A stretch of 64,000 nucleotides of DNA from Cyrtodaria siliqua. Its lineage: Eukaryota > Mollusca > Bivalvia > Adapedonta > Hiatellidae. Below are positions 21,633 through 34,037 of the stretch, one piece after another (position 1 is the first letter of the stretch; every line of letters begins with the position of its first letter). The stretch is from the NCBI GenBank assembly GCA_037043455.1, contig JAWPHD010011181.1:1-64000 (forward strand), written 5' to 3'. Both the position numbers and the translations under genes were made by a program. The notes under the pieces were generated by a model. The model was not told where the DNA came from. It ran no database searches and was given only the letters and a program-made list of their open reading frames with translations.

Positions 21633-21815
21633 TCTTGGATCCTCTGCAATCGTGTTGCTGCGTGGACTGTGCCTGGCAGTACGGACTTACCCAAAAGTCA
21701 TGTACTTCTCGTCCATGCGAGTGGGTTGTACACCACAAAACCATTGAAAGCAAACCAATTTCAGAACTGGAACGGCGCAAGCCTCACTATAGCGAAGGAT
21801 TAAACTGTGTTAACA
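21633..21815 (+). pseudogene. SWIM zinc-finger exon, second half
   Basis: After a pyrimidine tract and CAG (21627-21632), the sequence reads LGSS in one frame, CNRVAA in a second, and QYGLTQKSCTSRPCEWVV in a third. It thus changes frame twice. The zinc ligand expected as His (Cys-x-His) reads Arg here. The content is still clearly the continuation of a SWIM protein. Confidence 0.55.
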
Positions 21816-22794
21816 TGAATTGAGTTTGTTTCCGCCCATAAAAACATCATAGGTAATAGAGCTCTCTGCCTACTTTATTGCAAGGTTCATAAAACACACA
21901 AAAACAGCGTAATATCATCTCATAATTACATCATTACATCATTATATCTTAATTACATGATCTACTATATAAATTACCGGGCACTAGTTTTGACTATTGA
22001 CTGGCTTGTTATAAATCATGTATTAATGGAACAGCTACCGGTATTGTATGGGATTGCCGGTCAATAGTAAAACTAATTGCCCTCGGGCAATAGTTCACAT
22101 GATCTTTACATGCACCATGGGCAAATAGTTTTACTATTGACTATTGATTATACCAGTATGAATAGTTATACCTTTTACACGTCTGCACTCTACTAAACTC
22201 AGAGTATGATATAGAATTATTTATCACATTATTTTGCGTGAGTGAAATAATTGTAATCTGTATTTCATATTAATATCCACTAGTAGTATAACTTATAAAT
22301 GACCTTTATAAAGTCAAGCAATTGTAGCCGATTTGTGATTGGAATGTGAAAAAATATCGCACATTTGAGGTCAAGCATTATTTAATATATTAAACTTGAT
22401 TGCAAAAATAAATGTAAGATTCTCTCTATAAGGTATATTATATAGGACATTTGGTGGTTTAAAGGAAATATAATATTATTTTTTTTATCGAGAAATGAGA
22501 AAAGTGCATTTAATTATTTTCCTTTCTCAAAAATGTCATAGCATTTTGTTTATATAATCCACTAATTCACCTGTACACATGTACATGTATCTAAGTTTTT
22601 ATCATTTATGTTATTCATTTAGCAGGAAGCAAGAAAGTTATAAACCCTACTGCAAGAAGGCTGTTCAACCCTACAGGGTCTCCTGAATGCGCTATATGAC
22701 AGCTGCCAAGAGTCGTGTGCCTTTCAGTATGCCATGCCAAGGATACAGCCCGATTATCCGCCAGAAGCAGACGTGAACGTGTCAGCTATCATAT

Positions 22795-23893
22795 TGGTTT
22801 CCATATAGTATGTTGTAAAGGGTTGCATAAGTAATTTTGTCTTCTGCAAATTCCGAGCTCCCATGGAACCAACATTGTGATGGCCCGTAACATGTGCAAT
22901 AAAGGCAGGTCTAGTTTTGCGTGTAAACTGTTGTATATATCTATAATTTTGGTTTGTCATTTTTTATATTATTATGCATCTTATTCATACTTCATACTTC
23001 ACCCATATTGGGGCATGGGCTCCCTTCTCCCCGCCCCCTTAACCCCCATCACTTTTCCCCGCCATATTTCTGTGTTGTTTTTGGTCAATTTTTACACATA
23101 TAGCTATGTTGGCCCCCTGCCCCACCCACTCCCTCGCGCCCTTTTTGGTCAATTCTTACACATATAGCTATGTTGCCTACCCCACGCACCGCCTTACCCC
23201 ACACCCCAATCAATTTTTTTATACTCTTTTCTGTGTTGTTTTGGTCAATTCTTAGCACCCCCACCCCCAATCACTACCACCACCCGAATGTGTTATATCT
23301 GTGTTGTTTGTTTTATCAGTTTATCAGTATGTTTCGCCCCCACCACCACCCCACCATTCCATCATCACCACCACCCGAAGGTTTTTTTTTTTTTTTTTTT
23401 AAATATTTCTGTGTTGTTTTGTTTTATCAAATCTACACCTATATCATTGATGCGCCACCGCCCTGCCACCCATTGCTTTATGGACTCCCCTCACATGGAG
23501 GACAGGTGGGGGGAATTGTTTTCATTTTAGATTAAATTCAGATAACAGATCAATAAAAATAATGAAATGAGGCCGCAATAAAAATTGCCAGATATCCCCT
23601 CCGTCCCCGAGTTGCCTTTCGACCACAACTTTCTTTAAAATGACAGCAATTTTTGAATAAAACTGATAAAAATAAATCATTTTTTTTACACCCTGCCCCA
23701 AATTTTAATACAATTTGTTTGAGATTCTAACAATAATTTTATATCGGCCCGAGTTTCTATACCCGCCCTGCCACCAACCCCACCCCACATTGTTTAAGCC
23801 TTGATTTCTGATGGTATGTACTGGCTATATAATTTATTATTCTCTGAAAAATCGAATAAACGAGCTGCACTGTTCTCCGACAGCTCTTGTAAA
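22795..23893 (+). mobile_element. Second copy of the G-rich minisatellite element
   Basis: Reverse-complement relationship to the element at 1215-13598: both unique flanks match (22795-23030 to 13390-13598; 23540-23893 to 1215-1500). The core has C-rich units with TTTTGGTCAATTCTTACAC. At 1.1 kb it is shorter than the other copy because the array is smaller. It lies between the SWIM and YqaJ segments of the pseudogene. Confidence 0.8.
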
Positions 23894-24439
23894 TATCATA
23901 TTGTATAGCCTATGTATTTAACAATTTTTTATTGCCGGCCTTAGGAATGATATTTTTATCGACCTGCATGAATTTATCAACTATTGGACATTCATAACAA
24001 TAAACAGTTAGACCTGCTCAAGCGAGAGACCACCTGCTCTATTAGAGACCACTTGCTTTAATAGACCACCATTTCAGTTCACTTGTATTGATTTGAATTA
24101 AAAATCCATCTGTTATAAGAGACCACCTATGTTTAGAGACCAAGTTTGATATTTTCCTTAAATAGTCTCTTAATATAGGTCTGAAAGAAAATGGACACCC
24201 CACCCGTGTCGAAAAAATCTGAATCTGCCAATGCACGATTGTGTTCAGAGTTTTCTGGCAAATCTACCCGTCTATGATGCCAGGCAAATGGACGCAACAC
24301 AGGACAATCACAATCGGAAACTTGGATAAACCAACGCAAGGGACGGATTCCATAAAGTACCGGATAGTCACCCGGATTCGAACAGCTACAGCTACAAAAA
24401 CCGCTGACACAGGTATGACTTTACCTAAAACGGCATTGG

Positions 24440-24960
24440 ATATTAGCAAACCTAGTGAGCACATGGCAGCTCTTAAGTATGGCAGGTCAACTGAACTGAA
24501 GTGATGAGAGAGAGTGGGCTCAAGAACATTCAAGTAAAACGGTGTGGTTTATTTGTAGACCCGGTTAGAGTTTATCTTGCAGCATCTCCAGATGGAGTTG
24601 TCACAGGTTGCAACAACGCAGATGACACAGATGGACTTCTTGAAATCAAATGTCCCCTGAGCATATGTAATCAACAACCAACACCTGAAAATTTACATTT
24701 CTTGGTGAAAGGAGATGATGGAATTAAACTGAAGAACAATCACCCATATTACTTTCAAATGCAGACACAAATGGGGTGTCACAGGAAAGCCTTGGTGAGA
24801 CGTTTTTGTCCACACGCAGACCAGTTACCATTTTGAAAGAGTGTACTTGGACACCATTGTACAGTGCTTCTTCCATAATTACATGGCCTCTGAACTTGTA
24901 CACCAGACAATATGTGCAGATGCATATATGACTGAGACACCTACGGAAGAAAAAACAGAA
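24440..24960 (+). pseudogene. YqaJ-type nuclease segment
   Basis: ALKYGRSTE, CGLFVDP, YLAASPDGVV, DGLLEIKCP and a downstream HPYYFQMQTQMG are the consecutive motifs of the YqaJ/lambda-exonuclease-like fold. The Asp of SPDG and the Glu and Lys of EIKCP are the metal and catalytic positions, all present. A frame change at about 24495 separates the first motif. Another near 24800 moves the C-terminal part (FVHTQTSYHFERVYLD) into a new frame, which ends at TAA near 25001. Confidence 0.8.
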
Positions 24961-24988
24961 CCACTGGCCATTTCAACGCCCATCTGTA

Positions 24989-25249
24989 ATGATGAAAAAA
25001 CCTAAGAGAAAGAATGTGAAACGGAAAGAAGGCAGACGTAAACTGCAAGAAAAACTAATCTACCTTTGCAAGTCTTGTCAGAAAGAGTGTATATTAAACA
25101 GTGTCAAAATTTCAAATGAGAATGAACAGATTGTAGGGTGTGATGGATGTAGCAACTGGTTCCATTTGAGTTGTGTTAATGTTAAAATCTAGGACCTTTC
25201 ACAAAATTGGCTTTGTTCCAATTGTGCAAATTCAAAAAAGAAGACATAG
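24989..25249 (+). pseudogene. PHD-finger segment
   Basis: A basic stretch (MMKKPKRKNVKRKEGRRK) is followed by CKSC, then CDGC, WFHLSC and, after an in-frame TAG at 25190-25192, WLCSNC. The Cys4-His-Cys3 ligand series of a PHD finger is complete apart from the stop. PHD fingers read histone tails. Here it would be the C-terminal domain of the YqaJ protein. Confidence 0.75.
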
Positions 25250-26447
25250 CAGATATATTTAGGGATTATTTAACTGCTGTGTTTGATTATTGAGACATTC
25301 TTCAAGAGACGGTAGGATTGTGGTTCTTTTCACAACAAGCGAATGCATGCGAGTGAAAATACAAACACCCCTACCACCAAGTGAAGGATTTCTTGATAAT
25401 CTAACCCAGCAGTGAAGCCATCATTTATATTTATATTTCATTATAATATAGTTTTAACCAGAAATTTTGCTCAGTCAAATGTTGACATCAAGTTGTCAAC
25501 AACACTTTCGTGATGTCATAAGACGACTCATAGTCAAAGTTATTTGTTTGTGTGTTCGAAATTTGTTATTAATACTTAGCTATCATAACTTATATTTCAT
25601 TTAGAAATTATATATATTTCCTCCAGAAATGTATTAAAAATAGAGATTCTTGCTTTGATGGATTATAAGGAAATCTTTCACAAGATGGTAAGCGTGTGGT
25701 TCTGTTCATTAATGAGCGGATGCGATGAGTGTAGTAACAAAACATGCATATCATCCAGCTGATATCATCGAGTGAATTGTTTCCATATATATCACCAAAA
25801 TCAAGCAGTTAAATGATCTTTATATTACATTTTATATCAGTTTTTATTCTTCAGTCAATAAGGCTCATTTGTGCCAAACATATACGTGGGATCTGTTACA
25901 TAAATTTTAAGTATTCTTCATTATGAAAAAGCCAAAGGTCACTGGTGTATAAACAGTAATATATTTACAGCGGATCTCACTTTTTTATATTAATGTTAGT
26001 ACAACAAGTCAGGTGTATAGAAACTTCCACTTTATCAAAGCCATTCAAAGGTGAGATATGACTAAGTTATTGAGTTGTGAATTGAAGCCGTGTGATGTGA
26101 CTTCATTCAATCAATTGATATAGACTAGATACACTATATGGTGTGTGTGATATGACTTCTTGTGGAAAATGTTTATTATAGATTTCAAAAATATTGTGTT
26201 CTTACTAAGTTATTCATGAAACAAAATACAAGCGACACCATTTTTTGTTTATGTAATAGTATATAATTATACATAATGTAACTATTTGTTGATGTAGTTT
26301 GACTGTTATTTATGCTACTACAAGCTTTATGTATAATAAAGAACCTGTTACCAAGAGGAGGTATTAATTACTTCATTTCCAACCATACACTAGTTGACAC
26401 TTGAAATTCATAGACATGTTATATGCCAGTAAATCATTATGTATGTA
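25250..26447. other. Non-genic stretch between the convergent YqaJ and transposase relics
   Basis: No coding sequence is recognised. It contains two loosely similar blocks near 25310-25400 and 25680-25770 (TTCACAA, GCGAATGCATGCGAGTG-like), possibly a degenerate duplication. As the gap between two convergent genes, it would hold their 3' ends. Confidence 0.4.
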
Positions 26448-26764
26448 TTATGTAACAAGTGGTCCAAGTAGATTGCATATAGCTGCACACACAATGACAA
26501 TATCGTCCATCACAGGTATTAATGTAATTGGCAGGACATGTTTAAGAATGGTAAACCACTTTATTCTGTTGATGGCACGGCACGTTCAACATGTATATGG
26601 CTATTGGCTAATTTGTTTTCCTTCACATTTTCGATTGTCATCTGTTCCATACCTGAGCAAGGTGGAGGTATTTCAAGTTTAGAATGGCGTAAAAGAAGCT
26701 CTTCAGAAATGGGAAACCCGCGGTCTGCAAGAATGGTATCACCTCCGTCTATTTTGTCCAAGAC
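26448..26764 (-). pseudogene. DDE transposase C-terminal part (ISL2EU/DDE_Tnp_4 type)
   Basis: On the minus strand the frame reads LDKIDGGDTILADRGFPI, then a linker, then IHVERA, and after a 5-bp tandem duplication (GTGCC) that breaks the frame, RIKWFTILKH through CAAICNLLGPLVT and a stop (26448-26450). The Asp of ADRGF and Glu of HVERA are the second and third catalytic acids of the DDE fold. The first Asp and the N-terminus are missing because the sequence runs into a 40-bp minisatellite at about 26765. The facing YqaJ relic supports ISL2EU. A Harbinger-like relative is the alternative. Confidence 0.82.
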
Positions 26765-27945
26765 TGCTGTGAAACGTATAACACAACACCTGGGAGTCAC
26801 TACTACTGTGAGACCTATAACACAACAGCTGGGGAGGCATTACTGCTAAGTGACATATAACACAACAGCTCGGGAGACACTACTGCTGTGAGACATATTA
26901 CACATCATCTGGTGAGGCACTGCTGCTGGGTGATATATACCACAACAGCTGGGGAGGCACTACTGCTGGGTGAAATATAACACAACAGCTGGGGAGACTC
27001 TACTGCTGTGAGGCATAAAACGCAACAGCTGGTGATGCACTACTGCTGGTTGACATATAACACAACATCTGGGGAGACACTACTGCTTTGAGATATGTAA
27101 CACAACAGCTGGAGAGACACTACTATTGTGAGATATATAACACAACAGCTAAGGAGACACTACTGCTGTAATGCCTGTAATACAAAAGCTGAGGACAATA
27201 TTTATGTGAGACCCTATAACACAACATCCGGAGAGAAACTATTGCAGTGAGACATATAACACAACAGCTGGGGAGACACTACTGCTGGGTGACATAAACA
27301 CAACAGCTGTGCAGACACTACTGCTGGGTGACATATAACAAAACAGCAGGGGAGACAGCACTCCTGCTTGACATAACACGACACTTTGGGTGAGACTACG
27401 TGAGACATATAACACAACAGCTGGGGAGATACTACTACAGCGAGACATATAACACAACTGCTGGGGAGACACTACTGATGTGAGACCTATAACACAACAC
27501 CTGGGAGTCATTACTACTGTGAGACATGTAACAGAACAGGTGGGGAGACACTACTGCTGAGAAATCTATAACACAACACCTGGGAGGCATTACTACAGTG
27601 AGACATACAACACAAAAGCTGCGGAGGCACTACTGCTAAGTGTCATATAACACAACATCTGGGGAGACACTACTGCTGTGAGACATATACCACATCAGCT
27701 GGTGAGGCACTACTGCTGGGTGACCTATAACACAACAGCTGGGGAGACACTTCTTCTGTGAGACCTACAACACAACAGCTGAGACCTATAACAGAATATC
27801 AAGGAAGACACTATTGCTGTGAGACATATAATACAACAGCTGGGGAGGCACTACTGCTGTGAGACCTATAACACAACAGCTGGGGAGACACTTCTTCTGT
27901 GAGACCTACAACACAACAGCTGGGGAAACACTAAAAATACAGCCA
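26765..27945. repeat. 40-bp minisatellite, array A
   Basis: About 29 degenerate copies of a 40-bp unit resembling TGAGACMTATAACACAACAG followed by CTGGGGAGACACTACTGCTG. It is the same family and orientation as the large array at 43966-48935. Its first unit is fused to the transposase coding sequence. Confidence 0.95.
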
Positions 27946-27949
27946 CTAT

Positions 27950-29040
27950 ATCGGAAATGAGAGAGGCCAGAGTGATGGAAAGGATGCCCAATTTTCCCAA
28001 CCTGCAGGACTATGTGCAGATAGAAAAACACTGTTCGTTGTAAATACTGCTACTTGTGCCCTCAGAATGATAAGCGGTGTTAGTGGACTTGTTCTTTATC
28101 TGAACAATCTCCGAACGTTTGGCTTGCCTTTTGACTCAAAGAAACAGAAACCAGTATATATTAGTCTAGATAGAGCTATTGGAAGATTGCAGGAAGTATA
28201 TGACTGACTGTCAGTGCGTTGACAATGTGAAAACGTATTTTGGAACAACAGTGTCAACGCAACGTCCTCAGGGAACCGTATCAACTGTTATCATTGATGA
28301 CGAAAAACATATTTTAGACTCCCTGTGTGACATCAAGATCTTCCTTTCCTGTGATAATGTATCACCGAGAATGTTGGAAATCTTCAGAATGAAGTGTTTG
28401 CTAACATTAGTCATAGACAATTTGTTTTCAGAGATGAGAGCTGGATATTCAGACATTCCATTGCAGCTTGAGTTCGACTATAGATGTTTTAGAGCAATTA
28501 AGGAGCAGTTAAAGCAAAGGTGAAAACAAAAAGCTGCTACTTCACTAATTCGAAGTCATATTACCCAAAATTGATGTCCGAGGTCATGTATGTAGATCTG
28601 CCCAAAATGTACGCTCCTCAATCTGTGCAACTCACCAAAGAGCAGAAGCAAGAGATGAGAAACTGGAGAGCAAGATATGGTCAAGGTTTTCCACAAAAAA
28701 ACGGTGAGAAGTATGAGTGTGAAAGACAATCCAAGAACTCTGCCCATTAATGTGTATGCTTCAGGACCTACTAGTGTCTAAACGGAGAAGTATAACTGCG
28801 GTTGTGTATGATGCAGGTGACTTAATATTTTTGAATAACATAACAGAGTAGGCATCATTATGCTCAAAGAAAGTGTTGCCTCGCGTATGAAAAATGCAAA
28901 GAGCATAAGATACTCTCAAGACCAGTTCAATCAGTTGTATTTTATGGAAGATGATGAAGTGGCCCTTTGTATGAAAGATATAAATGGGAGCTTGAAAAAA
29001 TGTGTTGTACACAAAAAATCAAATTGAGCTAGAAGTGAAG
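27950..29040 (+). pseudogene. Decayed gene of unknown family
   Basis: Readable segments in several frames: a stretch with ALRMISGVSGLVLYLNN (28050-28200), a 114-codon frame ending in LTLVIDNLFSEMRAG and EFDYRCFRAIKEQLKQR (28179-28523), then YYPKLMSEVMYVDLPKMYAP and NWRARYGQG (28520-28700). A frame change in an A-run (about 28692) is followed by VKDNPRTLPINVYAS and by further acidic sequence to about 29030. These fit one continuous protein broken by small indels. I do not recognise the family with confidence. The ENLFSEMR-type segment recalls regions of transposon-encoded proteins. It lies just beyond the minisatellite that truncates the transposase. Confidence 0.6.
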
Positions 29041-32000
29041 GTGTTTATTATGATCGAATCTCAAATCAGCAGTGCCATTACTTTAGCAGAGGCAAAAGAG
29101 GAGATTAATGAAATACCATCAGAAAGTCAACAAGAGGACAGAAGAGGAGAGTAAAGGAAAAAAAATTCTACTATGATGACTAAATGCCAATTAAGAAAGA
29201 TAAAATAATTATGTAAATCTTTCAAAACACTGTTGTGCTTGGTACTTATTAACATTGATGAGAACATATGATAAACACATGTTCAGAACAAGTTTATGTG
29301 AAAACAATAACAAAAGTAGATCACTTAAGTTCTTGTGCTGAAAAAATTGTCTCCCCTGGGAGTGTCTCTCTGATATCAGAAGTTTATTTCCCTCAATAAA
29401 ATATTCTGATACATTTTATGTTTGCACTTAAATTTTAATGTTTAATCTGCTTCATAAATACTTCGTCTTAAGCTAGTTTAATTAAACTTTATTGATTTGT
29501 ATTAAAATCTGAACTTTGTTGGAAGACAGCGGCTAGTTGGATTAATATTGTTTGAGATACTGGCAATTTAATTACTTGCCGAATACCAGTACTACATTAA
29601 ATTATAAGATGTTTTTTTCAGGCGATGATGTTTATTTATACATGATTAAAATATTTCCGTTTCTTTTCACTTCTTTTTTTTCTTGAATTACCGATAAAAT
29701 ATCCTTGGTGTTTAGAATGTGTAAGCTTAATAAAAAGTGCGCTACTACACAAACTACTACAAAAACGTTCTGTTTTTACCCAATGAAGTAAATGTTTTAT
29801 TTTAAAGAAAAGCATTTATACAATTATGAAATCTGAAAAAAGAGAGAAAAATAGATGTATGAGCCAGGGAGATGCTTTGTGATTTTGCCGAAATATCGGT
29901 ATACCATAGATGAAATCCCATCGTCAAAGTCTCCTACTTCACTGGAAATATAATCGATTCTAACTCGGAACTCATGGGTTTGAGTGGTATTTTTTAGCGA
30001 CGTTTCAAACCACTTGGCCTCCCACTACGATACACTCATGGGTTTGAGTCTTGCATGCAGTCTCTTATAGTCGGACCATCACTAATTAACGTGTGGCTAA
30101 ATGGGTGAAAAGTCCACAACATGTACACACACAAAACAAAAAGAAGAAATTAACAGAAGAAATATATTTCATTAACAATGGAACGATTTTTATTTCCGCC
30201 TTTACGTGTTATGTATTCTCGTGTTTAAAGACTAAACCAATACATAATGTAAACTGACATATACTTATTTGTTGTCCTGGAGCGAGATAGTACATATAAT
30301 GATCAAACTTGATTTAACGTTCAGTGGCGTACAATAAATACTGATAAAGGTGATCCTTTGAGAGCAACAAACACAATCCAGAGAACAAAGCAGCAGACTC
30401 GGTTTTATTGAGTCTGTTCATGAGAAGTAATGAAAGAAGCAACACTTCTCACGCCCCCTAGCACCGGCTTAAGCGGTATTCTACTTTAAAGCCACCTATA
30501 TTGGGCTCGTTGGTCCCAAAGGACCAGTAAAAAATAACACTACTACAACCTGTACATGTCATCCTATTGTTTTAATATAACATCTAAACCTATTTAAAAC
30601 CATTTAGAATGTTTATAGTGTGATGTTTAGGGAAAATATAAACCTTACGACTTTCCGATGACATCTACAGGTCAACTGAAAACATCTCAAATTAAAACAA
30701 ACATGTGCTTATATGACATAGGTGACCTAGTTATAGTGCATCTTTATTGATTTTACACTTAACGCACATTGCCAGACTAGCACGCCCGGAAATCGCACCG
30801 TCAGCTTTGCTTTGGCAATACCGAGAGTTTAAGGCGGAGGATTTCCGGTAAGGCTGGCGTGCGATCAAAATTGCCGAAATTGAGGCATGTGTTTAAAATT
30901 GTGCACGATTATTTTTGCATTTAAACCTTTATTTCAAAAATCGAAGAATGTCAGGTGCTAGCCAATTGACCAACGCGACTATTCCCAGAATTTGGGCATC
31001 GACCATCAACGCATGTTTGAGAAATCCTTTCTGCGGTATGCAATTTATGTAAATAGGGGGAAAATCACATGACACATGTACATGCTATAATTTTAATATC
31101 CAGACCTTTACATTCATCTTTTGAATTTCCCAGGCCATAGATATATTTGGCGGACGTACATATGCGACTTTCTAGACACAAATATGGTAAATTGAAAAAG
31201 ATTTATCAAAAAAAAATGCACAGAAGCACAGGCGTGCAACCTACACTACAGGCGTGCTATGTAATAAGAACGAACTCAAGGTGGACATAATCGTCGTTTT
31301 GAGAGATGCCTATTTATGTTGTACTATCAAATTATTATAATTATTGTTTAAATACGCATTAACAAACACTCGATAAAATCTAAATATCATAACTTACCTG
31401 AAGAAAATCACAACTGACCTGTCAGTTTGGCACTTAAACAACCCCAATGAGAATGCCAAATTAACTAATTATTAAATGTGTTCTAGGTTCAATGCGGCAA
31501 CTACCGCGCTTTGAAAAGAGGTTTTCTCCTCTGATATGTTTCGGATCGCTTTGGTTTTGTTCACATCGTTGTTGTTTTGCGGAGAAGATATCAACATATT
31601 TCAGAAATTAATCTTCAATCTTGTGATGACGCCTGTGTAGACATTCGCAAAATGTAATCTGGTTAAGTTAAGTCGAGTTATAGCAACGTCAACGATATAT
31701 AGTTGTGTGACTGACTCTATTTTAGACGAAGGAACACTGTATACGTACTGTATAGTTACATGAGCGTGGAGTATGACTTGGAAACACTTAACGTGTTTTT
31801 TTTTTGTTTTTTTTTTCAAATCATTCGTAACATATTCATTACACTATAAAAAACATTCATTAAAGTGAATAATATTAACTACATCTGTTGTTGTTGTTGT
31901 TGTTGTTGTTGTTATTATACCAAATTGAATATACTCTTTTATCTAGTTATTATTCAAACATGTTTTTCCATAACGTTAAAGAAATTTAACCCACCTCACA

Positions 32001-32199
32001 GAACACAGTAAACCCCAAAACACGCCAATGGCAATGTAAAGGCATATGACGTCACAAACACGAAAAAATGGTAGCAGACGGCTTCTACTCTGTATTATCA
32101 TCAAAACCAGACAATGTAAAGCATCACAATTTAAGCGGGTTGTCAACAACCCTTCAAAAGGCACCACATTTTGATTTTGTGTGGTTATAACTGTATAGG
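29041..32199. other. Non-genic stretch with small repeats
   Basis: No gene is recognised in about 3.1 kb. Visible features are a nearby direct repeat of ACTCATGGGTTTGAGT (29965-30060), a short inverted pair around 30778-30872 (GCACGCC/GGCTGGCGTGC), and a (TTG)n microsatellite at 31887-31913. Open frames under 75 codons show no domain. Confidence 0.45.
31887..31913. repeat. (TTG)n microsatellite
   Basis: About nine uninterrupted TTG triplets. Confidence 0.9.
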
Positions 32200-32909
32200 A
32201 AAAGTTTCAAAGGACAATAGGGCTACAGCCTTGGAACAGTCAATGGCATAAATGGCCGCTGGGGGTTTAAACCAGGTTAAATCCTCACACTTACCCTACT
32301 GTCATCCCAATAAAACGGGACATTGTAAATAAAGAAATCGCCGCCATGAACTATTCTCTAACCAACAAGGCAGCATTAATAGGCAATTTAAGTAAAACAC
32401 AAAGATGCTCGTGTATAATTAAATACAAACAAACAATAGCCTAGAAAGCCACACAGAAGGTACTCAGTGACTTGGCAGAATCCAGTGCAACAAGAAAATA
32501 CACCATTGAGGGCACGACAAGACAAGATTGTAGACAAACATCAACCGTCACCGTCCTTTTAGGCTTTAGGTAGATGTCATCATAGGGTCCACAGCCTGTC
32601 CGGTCATCGCCAAATTAAAGAGGAAAACATAATGGCGAACTGTAAATGGGTCCACCACCAAGCATGCAGTGCGTTGCAAAGTGATAGGGTCATAACCTCT
32701 TTCGGTAAACCTTTTAACACGTTTAACAAAGATGGTATGAAAGTGATCATGACCAAGGATCTTACGAAGTTTGTAAATCACGTCACCATAGAAGTCAGGT
32801 TGTGATAGTCCTTGTCGCAGAAGAGTTCTTAAATTACTGTTATATTTGGAAAGAAGATCAGAGTTACGATAATACAATTTTGCAAAGGTTTTACGAACTT
32901 TATGATAAC
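32200..32909 (-). pseudogene. Penelope-like retroelement, 5'-truncated 3' part
   Basis: On the minus strand from 32909 to 32566 the translation (YYRNSDLLSKYNSNLRTLLR ... FTVRHYVFLFNLA) is the C-terminal tail of the reverse transcriptase also found at 34038-35932. The following 3' untranslated part to about 32200 matches 34180-34400 and 59380-59530. The copy ends abruptly at about 32909, where LINE sequence begins. The family assignment rests on remembered similarity to retroelement RTs with an FLDL motif followed by YDKRDDF. An unclassified RT clade is possible. Confidence 0.6.
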
Positions 32910-33555
32910 GGTATAATTAGCATACTTATTCTTTACATACATGTAGTAAATAATTATACGGCTTCAAATATTTCTACTTTTAAAATGTTATATGCTATCT
33001 ATTTTTCAACTTTATATAAAGAAATTGTGTGTTTTGTAAAAACATTTAACATAGGTCTTTGTTTTTGCATTTTTTGTTGGTATGTAAATAATTTGGCTTG
33101 CAGGAGTATTGTTTTAAAAGTAATATCAAATTTATTATTTCCAAATAAGGTATCTGTTTCTGACCAGTTTACCAAGTCTATATTACAGTTATTTCTGATG
33201 AATATTATCAGATCTGTCCAAAATGTATTTACAACTTCACATTTCCAGAATAAGTGATGAATGGTTTCGGGTAAAATATTGCAAAAACTGCACATACTGT
33301 TATTAAGAATATTCATTTTAGTCAGTAGATAGTTTGTTTCCAAAATCCTGTGATTGATTCTATACAATAGCCAACGTAATTTAAGAGTATTTTGTTATTT
33401 TAAAAGGCATGGCATGCAGATTTTCAAATTTATAGTTTTGTTCCGTTATAACCTCAATTCTCCATTTTCTTAGTGATAATGGGTAAATATATTTTACATT
33501 CAAAATATCATAAATGAAATTACAACCTTTTTCTTGTTTTAAGATTAGTGCAACG
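32910..33555 (-). pseudogene. LINE ORF2, C-terminal Cys/His region
   Basis: The frame 33367-32999 contains YRINHRILETNYLLTKMN, then CSFCNILPETIHHLFWKCE and FW. This is the C-x2-C ... HLFW-x-C zinc-ribbon-like domain found at the C-terminus of L1/Tx1-clade ORF2 proteins. Upstream (33370-33545, minus) coding similarity continues up to the foldback boundary. Confidence 0.8.
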
Positions 33556-34037
33556 CAGGGTGACTATACCACATGACCTATGACGTCATTATTGCTAATT
33601 CTTGAAGAAAAAAATTGTAAACATTCGCCCACATTGAAAGCTTCAGAGTGCGATAAGATTTTTAATTTCTTAACCATTTTCTACCAAAGAAAGCGCATTC
33701 GAACGCAAAAAATGTACGCTACCCTCGACTGATATCATTTATTTGTGAAAGTTGGTACTTTTGGCAAACACTTTGGAAAACTTCTGAAAATGCACCAGAA
33801 CAAATTGCTAATCATGAAGCGTACTTTAATTTTGCGCATATTATGAACAAAATTCATGCACATACCCCGTTTTTATCACGAAAACTTCCACAATATTATT
33901 TCACATTAGGTAAGCGAAAGGGTTTTGTGCCAAAGAACCAGTTTGCAAGAATTAATGCATTTTTAAATTATGCTAATCCGTGAAGTCGATTATTTTATGC
34001 TAAACCGTGAAGTCCTTTCTGTTGTCAATTACCTAAA

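Larger units (their letters stand above)
20678..25249 (+). pseudogene. SAP-SWIM-YqaJ-PHD gene, decayed, with introns and an inserted repeat
   Basis: Four domain segments lie in order on the plus strand: SAP (20678-20875), SWIM zinc finger in two exons (20931-21161; about 21633-21815), YqaJ nuclease (about 24440-24960) and PHD finger (24989-25249). Every segment contains stops or frame changes, so this copy is not functional. A G-rich minisatellite element (22795-23893) sits in the interval between the SWIM and YqaJ parts. SAP and PHD suggest DNA or chromatin binding, and YqaJ is a phage-recombinase-type exonuclease fold. A YqaJ protein beside a DDE transposase (26448) is the known coding plan of ISL2EU transposons, so I infer that this was its second gene. 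It could instead be a host-type SWIM/YqaJ family copy. Confidence 0.7.

Noticed and set aside
26765..27945. CRISPR-like periodicity of about 40 bp (also 43966-48935)
   Set aside because: The whole 40-bp unit repeats with graded divergence. There are no fixed repeats separated by unique spacers, no cas genes, and the genome is eukaryotic.
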